Assembly: GCA_018716625.1 (NCBI GenBank)
Contig: DVJQ01000049.1
Location: 1-64,000, forward strand
Length of the DNA: 64,000 nucleotides
Direction: 5' to 3'
Origin: Candidatus Galligastranaerophilus intestinavium
GTDB lineage: Bacteria > Cyanobacteriota > Vampirovibrionia > Gastranaerophilales > Gastranaerophilaceae
The notes under the pieces were generated by a model. That model searched no databases, was not told the DNA's origin, and saw nothing but the letters and a program-made list of their open reading frames with translations. The stretch's first letter is position 1. Every line of letters starts with the position of its first letter. Both the position numbers and the translations under genes were made by a program. This document shows, one piece after another, positions 17,140 through 25,552 of this stretch.

Positions 17140-18156
17140 ATGGAAGCACTTGTTAAATATAACTTGGATGAACTGGAAAAGTTCGTTGAGCAGCTGGGCG
17201 AGAAAAAATTTCGTGCAAGGCAGCTTTTTTCTTGGATTTACTCAAAATCAGCCTCTGACTTTGATAGTATGAGTGACATAAAAAAAGATTTTAGAGAAAA
17301 GTTAAAGAATATTGCAGTTGTTTTAGATACAAAAATAAAGAAGAAACAAGTTTCATCAGATGGTACAATAAAATATTTGATAGAATTCCACGATGGCACA
17401 TGCGCAGAAACAGTTTTAATGCGCTTTGATAACCGCTCTAATTTAAGTGCTTGTGTAAGTTGTCAGGTTGGTTGTCAAATGGGTTGTGATTTTTGTGCAA
17501 CGGCAAAGCGCGGATTTGTGCGAAATCTTGAACCTTATGAAATTATAAGTCAAATTTTGACAATTCAACAGGATACAGGTTTAAAAATTACAAATGTTGT
17601 TTTTATGGGACAGGGTGAGCCTTTGAATAATTACGAGAATGTTTATAAGGCTATTGAGAGAATAAATAATGATTTATCAATAGGTATAAGGAGAATTACC
17701 CTCTCTACATGCGGTATTGCACCAAAAATTAAAGAGCTGTGCAATTATGAGCTTATCCCGACTCTTGCAATTTCACTGCATTGTGCGGATAGTGAAACAA
17801 GAAAACAAATTATGCCTGTTGAGAAAAGATACAATCTTGAAACTTTAAAAGATTCACTAAAATATTATTGTGAAAAAACAGGTAAAAGAGTCACCTTGGA
17901 GTATATTTTAATAGGTTCGCTTACTGATACAAAAGAGATGGCGCAAAAACTTTGCGAATATATTAAGGATTTAAAGTGTAATATCAATTTAATTCCGTAT
18001 AATCCGATAGGAACAGATAAGTATAAAAAGCCAAATAAAAAAGATATGATGATATTTAAGTATCTTTTAGAGTCGCAAGGGAAAAAGGTTACAATAAGAC
18101 TTGAGCGCGGTGCGGATATTGATGCCGCATGCGGACAACTTGCAGGCAGAGTATAA
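17140..18156 (+). CDS. rlmN: 23S rRNA/tRNA adenine-C2 methyltransferase (radical SAM)
   Basis: A 338-residue radical-SAM enzyme methylating C2 of A2503 in 23S rRNA and of A37 in some tRNAs. The cluster motif is CQMGCDFCAT, preceded by SACVSCQVG. The downstream VVFMGQGEPLNNYENV and the C-terminal AACGQLAG, which supplies the second catalytic Cys, are RlmN signatures. The start at 17140 is supported by an extended -10 ending six bases upstream. A strong terminator follows. Confidence 0.95.
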   Translation: MEALVKYNLDELEKFVEQLGEKKFRARQLFSWIYSKSASDFDSMSDIKKDFREKLKNIAVVLDTKIKKKQVSSDGTIKYLIEFHDGTCAETVLMRFDNRSNLSACVSCQVGCQMGCDFCATAKRGFVRNLEPYEIISQILTIQQDTGLKITNVVFMGQGEPLNNYENVYKAIERINNDLSIGIRRITLSTCGIAPKIKELCNYELIPTLAISLHCADSETRKQIMPVEKRYNLETLKDSLKYYCEKTGKRVTLEYILIGSLTDTKEMAQKLCEYIKDLKCNINLIPYNPIGTDKYKKPNKKDMMIFKYLLESQGKKVTIRLERGADIDAACGQLAGRV

Positions 18157-18159
18157 TTT

Positions 18160-18186
18160 AAAAGCGCCCCATTTGGGGCGCTTTAT
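18160..18186. terminator. bidirectional intrinsic terminator
   Basis: AAAGCGCCCC (18161-18170) pairs with GGGGCGCTTT (18175-18184) over ATTT. It lies between the convergent rlmN and fliD. Confidence 0.85.
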
Positions 18187-18211
18187 GTGCTTTATTATGG
18201 GATGAGGTTGT

Positions 18212-19960
18212 TTAGCTCAAGAATGATGAATACTGTTGTTGCAGTTTTGATATCATCTCATCCATATACTGAAATTGTTTTGTAAGTTGCGCTTCGTAGG
18301 AGTCAAGATTTTCATATGCTTTTGTAATCCTGTCTTCTTGTAGTGATATGAGCCTTGATACGGAATCGCTTTTTGTTACAAACATACCGCTTGTAGGATC
18401 CAGTGCGCTTTCAACTTTTGCGAGCATTTGGTCAAAAACTCCCTTATCATTGCCTGTGTAGCCGCCTGATATAAGGTTTTTAACAGATTGAGAGTCTTTT
18501 GCCCAAGCTTCATCAAAGGCTTCTTCATCAAATACTAGAGTTGTCGCGGAATTTGAAACATCAAGTCCGGCGTCCCCTGTGGATATACCTATTTGAGATA
18601 ACATTCCAAAGGCGCCGTTTTCTCCGACTATTGTGTTTGTAAGGTTTCTAAGCTGATCTTTTATACCTCTTAAATTGACATCCATCTCAAGATAACCGTC
18701 TTGAGCTGTTGCGCTTGTAATTTGTTCAGTTACTTTGTTGTATGCGTCAACAAAAGTTTTCAGGGCATTTTTTACATCAGTAAGGTCGCTTTGTGCATTT
18801 AATGTTACCTCGCTTACTTTGTCTTCGCCGCTACCGTCAGTAACCTTTAGCGCATTTATTGTAAGTCCGTTTATGCCAGTAGTTTCACTTGTAACAGTGT
18901 TTGATGAAGACACAATTTTATTGCCGTTAACATTTAAAATTGCATTTTGACCCAGTGTTTGAGAGCCCTCTGCCAGTGCTCCGTCTTTTGTTAAGCCAAA
19001 TACATCAAAGAAATTTGTACCTTCTGCTTCAAGGCTTATGTTAAATTCGCCCGTTTCGGTTGATGTAAATACAAGTTTATTTGTAAGTGTATCGTATTTT
19101 GCACTTACTTTTGCTTCTTCTGTTGAATTGATTTTATTTATCAAATCTTGCAGTGATGTTGATGAAGTTATTTCAAAATCTACACCGTTGATTGATATCG
19201 TGCCTTCGCTTACAAGCTCTGAAAGCCCGCTTGTTTCGCTTGTGAGCGGTTTATTTGTCAAAAATGAAGTTTGTACATACGCACTTTTAACACCTGTGTC
19301 TGTAGTTTCCGTTAACTTCATTATGCTTGCAAAATTTGAGGTATCGGAAAAAGCACCTACGGAAATTTTTTCTCCGTTAGTTGCAGATATTTCAAAAGTT
19401 CCGTCGTCGTTAATTTTTGCATCAACTTTTCCGCCTGCGGCATCGTTTATTTTGTTTGCTATATCGCCTAAAGTATCGTTTGTTTTGTCAATTTCAATTT
19501 CATACCTTTTATTGTCAACATAAAAGGAAAAAGTTCCGCCTTTAGACTGGTTGTTTCCGACTTCAGAGTATTTTGTGTCACTTGTTATGAGTTTTCCGGG
19601 GTTGATTGTACCTTGTGCAACAGTATTTGTTGCAAGCTGTTCAACAGATACTTTTATATCTCCTGTTGCAAGCCCGCTTGTGCTTGTGGCAGTCACATAC
19701 TTATCCGCGCTTGAAGTTACGTTGGTTTTACCCCAGATGTCATTACTTGTGCCTGTCATAACATCAGTAAAAGTTTTAAGCGCACTTTGAAGTTCGCCAA
19801 AAGTTGTTTTTAGCGTGCTAAGGGCGCTGCTTTGGTTTTGCAGTTCTTTTAATTTTGTTTCAAGAGGCGTAACGCTTGAGGTTTGTTTAGCTGCAACAAG
19901 CTGCTCAATCCAAGATGAATAATCTAAACCGGAGCCGAGTCCGCTAAATTGTATACTCAT
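18212..19960 (-). CDS. fliD: flagellar filament cap / hook-associated protein 2
   Basis: A 582-residue cap protein that directs flagellin assembly outside the cell. The N-terminus MSIQFSGLGSGLDYSSWIEQ is the FliD_N signature, and the helical N- and C-terminal ends frame a Ser/Thr/Asn-rich beta middle. The C-terminus (SYEAQLTKQFQYMDEMISKL) is the usual coiled coil. No signal peptide is present, as expected for a flagellar type III export substrate. AAGGA precedes the ATG. It lies 107 bp after the CDF gene on the same strand as flaG-like and fliS. Confidence 0.95.
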   Translation of the reverse strand: MSIQFSGLGSGLDYSSWIEQLVAAKQTSSVTPLETKLKELQNQSSALSTLKTTFGELQSALKTFTDVMTGTSNDIWGKTNVTSSADKYVTATSTSGLATGDIKVSVEQLATNTVAQGTINPGKLITSDTKYSEVGNNQSKGGTFSFYVDNKRYEIEIDKTNDTLGDIANKINDAAGGKVDAKINDDGTFEISATNGEKISVGAFSDTSNFASIMKLTETTDTGVKSAYVQTSFLTNKPLTSETSGLSELVSEGTISINGVDFEITSSTSLQDLINKINSTEEAKVSAKYDTLTNKLVFTSTETGEFNISLEAEGTNFFDVFGLTKDGALAEGSQTLGQNAILNVNGNKIVSSSNTVTSETTGINGLTINALKVTDGSGEDKVSEVTLNAQSDLTDVKNALKTFVDAYNKVTEQITSATAQDGYLEMDVNLRGIKDQLRNLTNTIVGENGAFGMLSQIGISTGDAGLDVSNSATTLVFDEEAFDEAWAKDSQSVKNLISGGYTGNDKGVFDQMLAKVESALDPTSGMFVTKSDSVSRLISLQEDRITKAYENLDSYEAQLTKQFQYMDEMISKLQQQYSSFLS

Positions 19961-20067
19961 ATTTTGATTCCTTATCGATAAAAAATTCTAATAAATCCTT
20001 TTATATTCTAGTATATTCCACGATGGCAAAAATATAATCGTATAAAAATTGTAAATGTAACGTTTTG

Positions 20068-20961
20068 TTACTTTTGCGAGCAAACGCAGTAAGGTTCCGC
20101 ATGTATCATTATATCACAATTTTTTAGCTTTTCTTTTATTTTTGTTTCTATCTTGTCACATATGTCATGAGCTTCTATAAGAGTCATTCCCGATGGTAGG
20201 TATATAATCATTTGTATCAACCTTTTTGAACCTGATTTAGAAGTTCTTATTTGTTTTGTACCTATTACCCCATGGGCTTTGAAATCATTTAGAACTTCAT
20301 CGATTTTACTTTTATCTTCTTTTGGCAGTGCTCCGTCTAAAAGGTTGTTTGAACTTTGTTTGGTTAATTTTATTCCTGTTCTCAGTATTATTGATGCAAC
20401 AAAAATTGCAATAATCGGGTCAAGTATATTAAGTCCCGTGATGTGTACCGCAATAAGACCGGCTATTATACCAAGTGAGGAATATATATCGGCTCTTAAG
20501 TGCTCTGCATCTGTCTTTAGGGCTATAGAGTCTGTCTTTATGGCTATGTTGTGCAAATATGAACTTACGAGCCAGTTAACAATAACGGATAAAAACATTA
20601 TTGAAATACCGATTGTTGTATGTATTTCATTGTTTACCCCGTTTATAATTTTTTCGCACGCGGCAAATAAAATGTAAATTGCTGTCAAAATAATGAGTAT
20701 AGCTTCTATAAATCCTGCTAAGTCTTCATATTTTCCATGTCCGAAGGGATGATCTTCATCTGCGGGTTTTGAGGATTTTGATACGGAAAAATAAGCAAGA
20801 CAGGATGCGCTTAAATCTGCAAGCGAATGCAGGGCTTCAGACAGTACGCTAATGCTGCCTGAGAGTATACCTGCAATTGATTTTATGATAATCAGTACTA
20901 TGTTTGAAACTACCGATACTGCTGCACTGAATTTTTTTTCTTTTGCCTGTGTATTAACCAT
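20068..20961 (-). CDS. cation diffusion facilitator metal efflux protein
   Basis: A 297-residue CDF transporter exporting Zn2+, Fe2+ or a similar ion by proton antiport. Six membrane segments precede a cytoplasmic C-terminal domain. Metal-site motifs are SEALHSLADLSASCLAYF in TM2, DEDHPFGHGKYEDLAGFIEA in the following loop, and DAEHLRADIYSSLG in TM5. Which metal is moved cannot be told. It starts two bases after the stop of the fliT-like gene, so it is probably cotranslated with the flagellar genes, an unusual partner. Confidence 0.92.
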   Translation of the reverse strand: MVNTQAKEKKFSAAVSVVSNIVLIIIKSIAGILSGSISVLSEALHSLADLSASCLAYFSVSKSSKPADEDHPFGHGKYEDLAGFIEAILIILTAIYILFAACEKIINGVNNEIHTTIGISIMFLSVIVNWLVSSYLHNIAIKTDSIALKTDAEHLRADIYSSLGIIAGLIAVHITGLNILDPIIAIFVASIILRTGIKLTKQSSNNLLDGALPKEDKSKIDEVLNDFKAHGVIGTKQIRTSKSGSKRLIQMIIYLPSGMTLIEAHDICDKIETKIKEKLKNCDIMIHAEPYCVCSQK

Positions 20962-20963
20962 AT

Positions 20964-21335
20964 CTATTCCACGATGTCGATTGTTGATTGCTTATCGGGT
21001 ATTGTTGCCATGTAGGCTTTTGTTATTTTTTTACTTTTTGAAACTTTTTGCAACTCCTTCTTTAGGTTTTCTTGCCTCTCTTTTAAAAGTTCAATATTCA
21101 CCCTTTCAAATTCTTCTATTTTTTTTCTGAACTCAAGTCTTTTTGTTTCTTCTTCCTGTGTTGTTTTGAGTGTCTTTTCAAATCTTAAAATGCTTTTAAA
21201 AATTTCTCCTTTATTCCTTAAAATGTCATCTAAGTCCTCAATTTTTCCGTTTTCAATTATTTCTCTTATTTGGCAACACATTTTGTACGCTTTTTCATAC
21301 AGGAGCATCAGATGGTTGAAATTTTTATTCGTCAT
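20964..21335 (-). CDS. FliT/FlgN-like putative flagellar chaperone
   Basis: A 123-residue, highly charged, all-helical protein: LYEKAYKMCCQIREIIENGK, then a long coiled coil rich in Glu and Lys, ending KKITKAYMATIPDK. The ATG at 21335 is chosen because it overlaps the fliS end by 11 bp with GAGG-type bases upstream; the open frame extends further but would run deep into fliS. Size, helicity, the tail and the place right after fliS fit a FliT or FlgN type export chaperone for FliD or hook proteins. Sequence identity with named members is weak by eye. Confidence 0.6.
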   Translation of the reverse strand: MTNKNFNHLMLLYEKAYKMCCQIREIIENGKIEDLDDILRNKGEIFKSILRFEKTLKTTQEEETKRLEFRKKIEEFERVNIELLKERQENLKKELQKVSKSKKITKAYMATIPDKQSTIDIVE

Positions 21336-21798
21336 CTTCTTCATCCTCTTGTTCGTCACTTTCATATTCGTCCTCGTCGTCTTGAATATTAAGTGACTTT
21401 GTTTTTGCAATTAACTCTGCTCTTTCTTTTTGTGAAATTGCTATTGCTTGCTCCCATGTTGCTTTTAGCTCTTTTAGAAACTTGAGTACTTCATCTACAG
21501 GTTCAATTTGATGTTTCATATTTGCCTGTACAAGTCTTGTTATAAAGTATTCATAAAGGTTTATAAGATTTTGCGCAAGTTCCGGATTTGGCTCTTTGTC
21601 GATTGTGTTTATAAATTCTTCAAGTATTCTTTGAGCGCCCATAAGATTGTTGTGCGATTGTTCCCAGTTTTTTTCGCCAAGAGCAATTTTTGCTTTGTTT
21701 AAAAATTGAATTGCGCCGTCATAGAGCATTATTAATATTTTTTCGTTAGAAGCTGTTTCAACTGTTGTTTTTTGATATTGTTTAACATATTGGTTCAT
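21325..21798 (-). CDS. fliS: flagellin export chaperone FliS
   Basis: A 157-residue helical chaperone that binds flagellin C-termini and prevents early polymerisation. The N-terminus MNQYVKQYQKTTVETASNEK and LIMLYDGAIQFLNKAKIAL are strong FliS signatures. It has an unusual acidic tail of about 20 residues, mostly Asp and Glu, absent from typical 125-135 residue FliS. AAGGG precedes the ATG. It lies directly after the flaG-like gene and overlaps the fliT-like gene. Confidence 0.95.
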   Translation of the reverse strand: MNQYVKQYQKTTVETASNEKILIMLYDGAIQFLNKAKIALGEKNWEQSHNNLMGAQRILEEFINTIDKEPNPELAQNLINLYEYFITRLVQANMKHQIEPVDEVLKFLKELKATWEQAIAISQKERAELIAKTKSLNIQDDEDEYESDEQEDEEDDE

Positions 21799-21800
21799 TT

Positions 21801-22229
21801 TTATACCCTTTTATTTACAAGTATCCCGCCCGGGTTTTTTAAATTATCAACAAGCGTTGATAATTTATCCGGAGTAATCTCCTGTACTGCTTTTTGCTCC
21901 TTTTTGTTGTATATGGTAAGTGAGTTTGAGTTTTCATCTACCCTTATTTCGTATAATTCTTTATTTGAAAGATCAATTTTTTCAAACTCGTCTGCTTCGC
22001 CTTCTTTTGCTTCCTCATTGTCCTTGGATTCCTCAGATGAGTCTGCAGATCCGAAGAATGAAGTGTTTTCCTTGTCATCAGTATCAATTGCGCTTTTTTT
22101 ATCAAGAGAATTCACACTCCTTAGACTACCTGTTCTGTTTGCAAGCATTTCCGAGCTGATGGCATTTTCTTTTGATGTGTTTTCAGGAGTTATCCTGAGT
22201 TGATTAACGGATATTCCGTCCAGTCCCAT
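21801..22229 (-). CDS. FlaG-like flagellar protein
   Basis: A 142-residue protein. The last 55 residues (YEIRVDENSNSLTIYNKKEQ, then ITPDKLSTLVDNLKNPGG) match the pattern of the FlaG domain, thought to influence filament length. The first 85 residues are polar and low in complexity (Ser, Asp, Glu, Lys) and probably disordered. It heads the run flaG-like, fliS, fliT-like, CDF. No clear Shine-Dalgarno or six-base -10 gap is seen; a TATAAA-type element lies further upstream. Confidence 0.7.
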   Translation of the reverse strand: MGLDGISVNQLRITPENTSKENAISSEMLANRTGSLRSVNSLDKKSAIDTDDKENTSFFGSADSSEESKDNEEAKEGEADEFEKIDLSNKELYEIRVDENSNSLTIYNKKEQKAVQEITPDKLSTLVDNLKNPGGILVNKRV

Positions 22230-22359
22230 TTTTTTATTCCGATATGTTTAATTACATTTTATATTATCTCATAAGTTTTCAATAAATTAAATGGTGTATT
22301 TTATTTATTTTTGTTGTAAACTATAATCGTATTGGAATGATAGTTGGTGGGATAGATTA

Positions 22360-23112
22360 GTGGAACTGCAAAAAAATTCTGAGCTATTCTTGAATAATAT
22401 TTATGTATTGCCGCTTTGGGTGCGTCAGGTTATTTATCTTAAGACTGAACAGAAGCTCTCTGAAGAGTTGGATGAATTTCTTGATTTGTTAAACCCGAAA
22501 GAACCGATACAGTTTCTTGTTCCCAAAATTACCTTTAAGGGTAAAATGGAGCTTGACGAGCGTAAGTATAATTTAAGCGACCAGTTTTATACGTTTTTGG
22601 ACAACTGTTTGTCAAACTTTGACATGTTTGAAATTACCCTGAGGAATTTTTGGACTTTGGCTGAAACGTCTTCTATTTTTGTACGTGCTGTCGAAAAAGA
22701 ACTTATCGAGATTCCAAAGTGTGAAAGTAATTATGCAATTATTCAGTTTTTGGCAGGAAAAATAAGGACGGGTGAGCTTTTAAAAAGACTTGGCAAAATC
22801 GACGTTATGCAGTTGGAAAATGCAATAAGGGAGCAAAAAAACAGGGCAAATACGGGCGGAAATACTAAAATCGCTCAAATCATGATCGAACTAGGTTATA
22901 TTACCGAAAAAGATGTAAAAATAGTACTGTTGTTTAAAGAAGAGTCAAAAAAACGTTTTATTATGGGATTGGGTCTTGCATCATTAAAGATGGATAATCA
23001 GGAAACAGTAGCGCAAGTCTATCAAAATTTGCAACGTGAGCTAAAACGTCTTGAGCAAGAGAACCGAATTTTAAAAGCTCGCTTGAGAAAGCTTTTAAAT
23101 ATTCAAGAGTGA
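22360..23112 (+). CDS. MshEN-like domain and coiled-coil protein
   Basis: A 250-residue soluble protein. Residues about 145-200 (LLKRLGKIDVMQLENAIREQ and IAQIMIELGYITEKDVKIVL) match the doubled helix pattern of MshEN/GspE-N domains, which in several proteins bind c-di-GMP. The C-terminal 35 residues are a coiled coil. The first 130 residues are not recognised. Start is GTG at 22360 with GGTGGG about ten bases upstream. With two HD-GYP proteins in the window, a c-di-GMP receptor role is an attractive but unproven guess. It is followed after 3 bp by the asparaginase gene. Confidence 0.65.
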   Translation: MELQKNSELFLNNIYVLPLWVRQVIYLKTEQKLSEELDEFLDLLNPKEPIQFLVPKITFKGKMELDERKYNLSDQFYTFLDNCLSNFDMFEITLRNFWTLAETSSIFVRAVEKELIEIPKCESNYAIIQFLAGKIRTGELLKRLGKIDVMQLENAIREQKNRANTGGNTKIAQIMIELGYITEKDVKIVLLFKEESKKRFIMGLGLASLKMDNQETVAQVYQNLQRELKRLEQENRILKARLRKLLNIQE

Positions 23113-23115
23113 GTT

Positions 23116-24060
23116 ATGCGGCTTGTAAATTATACTCCTCTTGTATTTTCAAAAAGAGAAGATGTGCTAGATGAGGCATATTATGGTTGTGCTTTTTTAT
23201 ATAGCCCTTCCAATCTTTTAAGAAAAGTTGGCGACGATTGTGGTGCTAGTTTTTTTATGCGCTCACTCTCAAAACCCATTCAGGCAAGCCTTATGCAAGA
23301 TTTTGACGTTGCCTCAAGGTTTAATTTTTCAGACAAAGAAATTGCCATAACATGTGCTTCTCATAGTGGTACAAATCAACATATAGCTCTTGTTCGCTCT
23401 ATTTTAAACAAAGCAGATTTAGATGAGTCTTATCTAAAATGCCCTGCTGCAAAGCCACTTGACGAGCGTGATTTTGACGGGAAAATAAAGTCGGTTTACC
23501 ACAATTGCAGTGCAAAACATGCGCTAATGCTTGTTATTTCAAAGCTTAACGGTTGGGATTTGTCAAATTATACCGATGTTTCTCACCCTATTCAAAAATT
23601 AATTTACAAGAGGCACTTGGAATTAAGTGGGGCGTCTTTTGCTAAAATTTCTTTCGATGGCTGTTCTACCCCTGTTTTTGCTCTTAAAATTGATGAAATT
23701 GCAAAGATGTTTTTTAATTTTTTTAATGACGACAAGTATTTTTTTATAAGGGAGGCAATGGTTAAAAACCCTTATATTATGGGCGGTTTTGGGAGGTTGG
23801 ATACTAAAATTATTGAATTAGGCAAAGCTAATCTTGTGGCAAAAGTTGGTGCGGGCGGGTTTGTTTTGGTATTTAACATAAATGAAAATAAAATTTTAAT
23901 TGTAAAGATGTCCCAAAATAATAATTTACCAAGAGAAATTGCTGCTTTAAACATTCTTTATGAACTTAACTGGATAAGCAAAAACCCTTCGGTGAAACAG
24001 TATTTTAATGATTGCGGGCAATATCTGGGTGATTATGTTTTAAATTTTTCTTTTTTGTAA
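23116..24060 (+). CDS. L-asparaginase II family protein
   Basis: A 314-residue protein of the asparaginase II family, which is unrelated to AnsA/AnsB. Diagnostic stretches are MRSLSKPIQASLMQDFDV, ITCASHSGTNQHIALVRSIL, YHNCSAKHALMLV, GCSTPVFALKIDEIA and GRLDTKII with AKVGAGGFV. It should convert asparagine to aspartate plus ammonia in the cytoplasm. It follows the MshEN-like gene by 3 bp and probably shares its mRNA. The ftsB-like gene 42 bp downstream has its own promoter. Confidence 0.88.
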   Translation: MRLVNYTPLVFSKREDVLDEAYYGCAFLYSPSNLLRKVGDDCGASFFMRSLSKPIQASLMQDFDVASRFNFSDKEIAITCASHSGTNQHIALVRSILNKADLDESYLKCPAAKPLDERDFDGKIKSVYHNCSAKHALMLVISKLNGWDLSNYTDVSHPIQKLIYKRHLELSGASFAKISFDGCSTPVFALKIDEIAKMFFNFFNDDKYFFIREAMVKNPYIMGGFGRLDTKIIELGKANLVAKVGAGGFVLVFNINENKILIVKMSQNNNLPREIAALNILYELNWISKNPSVKQYFNDCGQYLGDYVLNFSFL

Positions 24061-24090
24061 TAATCTATGGAATTTTTTTTATGCACGAGT

Positions 24091-24096
24091 TAAAAT
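24091..24096 (+). promoter_or_regulatory. -10 element for leaderless ftsB-like gene
   Basis: TAAAAT ends six bases before the ATG at 24103; no Shine-Dalgarno is present. No good -35 is seen. Confidence 0.4.
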
Positions 24097-24102
24097 CACT
24101 CT

Positions 24103-24567
24103 ATGCAGTTGGAGAATGTTAAAACACTAAATAGTGATAATCTGAAGCAAAAAGTTCGTGCCAGTAGGAAAAAGAAAAGTTCTAAGGTGCGCTTTTACCA
24201 TTCTTTTCTCACAATTGTCCTTATTTTGTGTGTATTTCAAATAAGCTACAGTGCGCTGTTAAATATTTCAAAAATTGTTATTTATCAGGGTAAAATAGTT
24301 AAGTCAAAACAGCTTTTAGCTGCAGCACAAAAAAGAAATTCGGCGCTAAAAAAGGAGGTTGAAAATTTTAACTCCTTGGAAAAGGTCGAGTCAATTGCTA
24401 GAAATAATTTAAAAATGGCAGCAAAAAACGAGGTTTTGGTAATAATTAACGAACCGGAGCAGCTCGATAGTGAACCAAAGACCTTTAAAGACAAACTTGT
24501 GTACTATTTCGAGCATAAAATAGCAAATAAGTTCAACCTTAACGAAAACAGCACAATTGCAAATTAG
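24103..24567 (+). CDS. septum formation initiator (FtsB/DivIC/FtsL type)
   Basis: A 154-residue bitopic protein. A basic cytoplasmic N-terminus (RASRKKKSSKVRFYHSF) is followed by one membrane span near residues 37-58 and a coiled coil (SKQLLAAAQKRNSALKKEVE). A short conserved segment ending SIARNNLKMAAKNEVLVIIN is the FtsB/DivIC hallmark. These proteins link early and late divisome parts at the septum. The order of span and coiled coil cannot separate FtsB from FtsL, so no symbol is given. The start looks leaderless. Confidence 0.82.
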   Translation: MQLENVKTLNSDNLKQKVRASRKKKSSKVRFYHSFLTIVLILCVFQISYSALLNISKIVIYQGKIVKSKQLLAAAQKRNSALKKEVENFNSLEKVESIARNNLKMAAKNEVLVIINEPEQLDSEPKTFKDKLVYYFEHKIANKFNLNENSTIAN

Positions 24568-24723
24568 CTATTTTATAATTGTTATTTCAGGTGTAATGCC
24601 AAGCTGTGTATTCATTGAATTAATTGCGCATGCTGCCAGTCTGCGGCGCTTTTTTGCACCTTTTAACATAAGCTCTACGCACTCAAGTGAATTATTAAGG
24701 GGTTTTCTGCCTTTTTTAAACAT
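24568..24723 (-). CDS. 51-residue basic small protein, unknown function
   Basis: An unannotated-size ORF fills the gap between the convergent ftsB-like gene, ending at 24567, and grx. It starts at the ATG at 24723 and ends with TAG at 24570-24568, directly abutting the ftsB-like stop. The protein begins MFKKGRKPLNNSLECVELML and contains GAKKRRRLAACAINSMN, so it is strongly basic and helical. A GGATG lies about six bases before the ATG. No family is recognised; nucleic-acid binding would fit its charge. Confidence 0.55.
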   Translation of the reverse strand: MFKKGRKPLNNSLECVELMLKGAKKRRRLAACAINSMNTQLGITPEITIIK

Positions 24724-24800
24724 ATTCAAACATCCATATCCTATGTTTAGAATATCGGCAAAATACTCTCAGGCTTTAGCTTTTGTTACAAAAATTAACA

Positions 24801-25052
24801 CTAAAATTTTAAGGTTTTATTTTCAACAGCTGCCATTAAATCGCTGTAGCCGCCAATTCTTTTGTTATCAATTATTATTTGCGGAACAGTTACATCACCT
24901 TTTATATTGTACATTTCACCAAGTTTTTTTCTCCAAGTGCTCTCGTCTTGGTCAATTCTTATTCTTTTGTATTCAACATTGTGTTCATCAAAAAATGCCA
25001 GAGCTTTCTTACAATAGGGGCAATAGTCAACGGTGTAAATTTCAACGTTCAT
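24801..25052 (-). CDS. grxC: glutaredoxin
   Basis: An 83-residue glutaredoxin 3 type protein. The dithiol site is CPYC in VEIYTVDYCPYCKKALAFF. The cis-Pro and glutathione region is DVTVPQIIIDNKRIGGYSDL. It reduces disulfides using glutathione or a related thiol in the cytoplasm. Its start overlaps the end of the TPR gene as ATGA, so the two are cotranslated. Confidence 0.93.
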   Translation of the reverse strand: MNVEIYTVDYCPYCKKALAFFDEHNVEYKRIRIDQDESTWRKKLGEMYNIKGDVTVPQIIIDNKRIGGYSDLMAAVENKTLKF

Positions 25053-25510
25053 TTTTCTATCCTTTTTAAAACTTTTTCTACGCTCTCTTTTTCATCTTTA
25101 GCTATATCAAGTTTTAAATAGTCATTGAAATATTCTTTTGCACTTTCCATGTCGTTGCGTGCCATAAAAAGCATGCCGAGTTTTTTATATGCAAAAGGGA
25201 ATTTTTCGTTTGCGACAATAGCTTTTAAATATGCGCCAATTGCTTTATCAAGCTGATTGTTGCATTCATAAGCCTCACCTAAGTTGTAGTATACAATTGC
25301 GCTTTTGTGGTGTTCGACAAGTTGCTCATAATTTGCAACAGCGCTTGCATAGTCGCCTAGTTCAAACTGAAGTCTTGCAAATTCGTAAAACAGCTCCCAG
25401 TTATCAGGTTCTTTTTCCTGTGCAAGTTCAAGTGCATCAAGAGCTTCGTCATATCTGCAATCTTTGATTAGTTCTCTTATGTATTCTATTCTTGAAAGTT
25501 CGTTTTTCAT
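25049..25510 (-). CDS. small TPR-repeat protein
   Basis: A 153-residue protein with about three to four TPR motifs, such as YDEALDALELAQEKEPDN, YASAVANYEQLVEHHKS and LDKAIGAYLKAIVANEK. No signal peptide. TATAAT lies eight bases before the ATG, close to but not exactly the leaderless spacing seen elsewhere, and there is no Shine-Dalgarno. It is cotranslated with glutaredoxin, but no functional tie is evident. It is divergent from yebC. Confidence 0.83.
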   Translation of the reverse strand: MKNELSRIEYIRELIKDCRYDEALDALELAQEKEPDNWELFYEFARLQFELGDYASAVANYEQLVEHHKSAIVYYNLGEAYECNNQLDKAIGAYLKAIVANEKFPFAYKKLGMLFMARNDMESAKEYFNDYLKLDIAKDEKESVEKVLKRIEK

Positions 25511-25552
25511 ATGGTTTAATTATATAGCAAACAGGCAAAATAAGGAAATAGT

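Noticed and set aside
18735-19790. Long plus-strand ORFs opposite fliD
   Set aside because: They are antisense shadows of a Ser/Thr/Val-rich coding region with no ribosome sites.
19966-19998. CGATAA and TAAA upstream of fliD as a sigma-28 promoter
   Set aside because: The spacing is about 20 bases instead of 15, and the CGATAA overlaps the AAGGA ribosome site.
17386-20033. ATTCCACGATGGCA occurs twice (in rlmN and before the CDF/fliD gap)
   Set aside because: Several 14-base repeats are expected by chance in a window this size; one copy is plain coding sequence.
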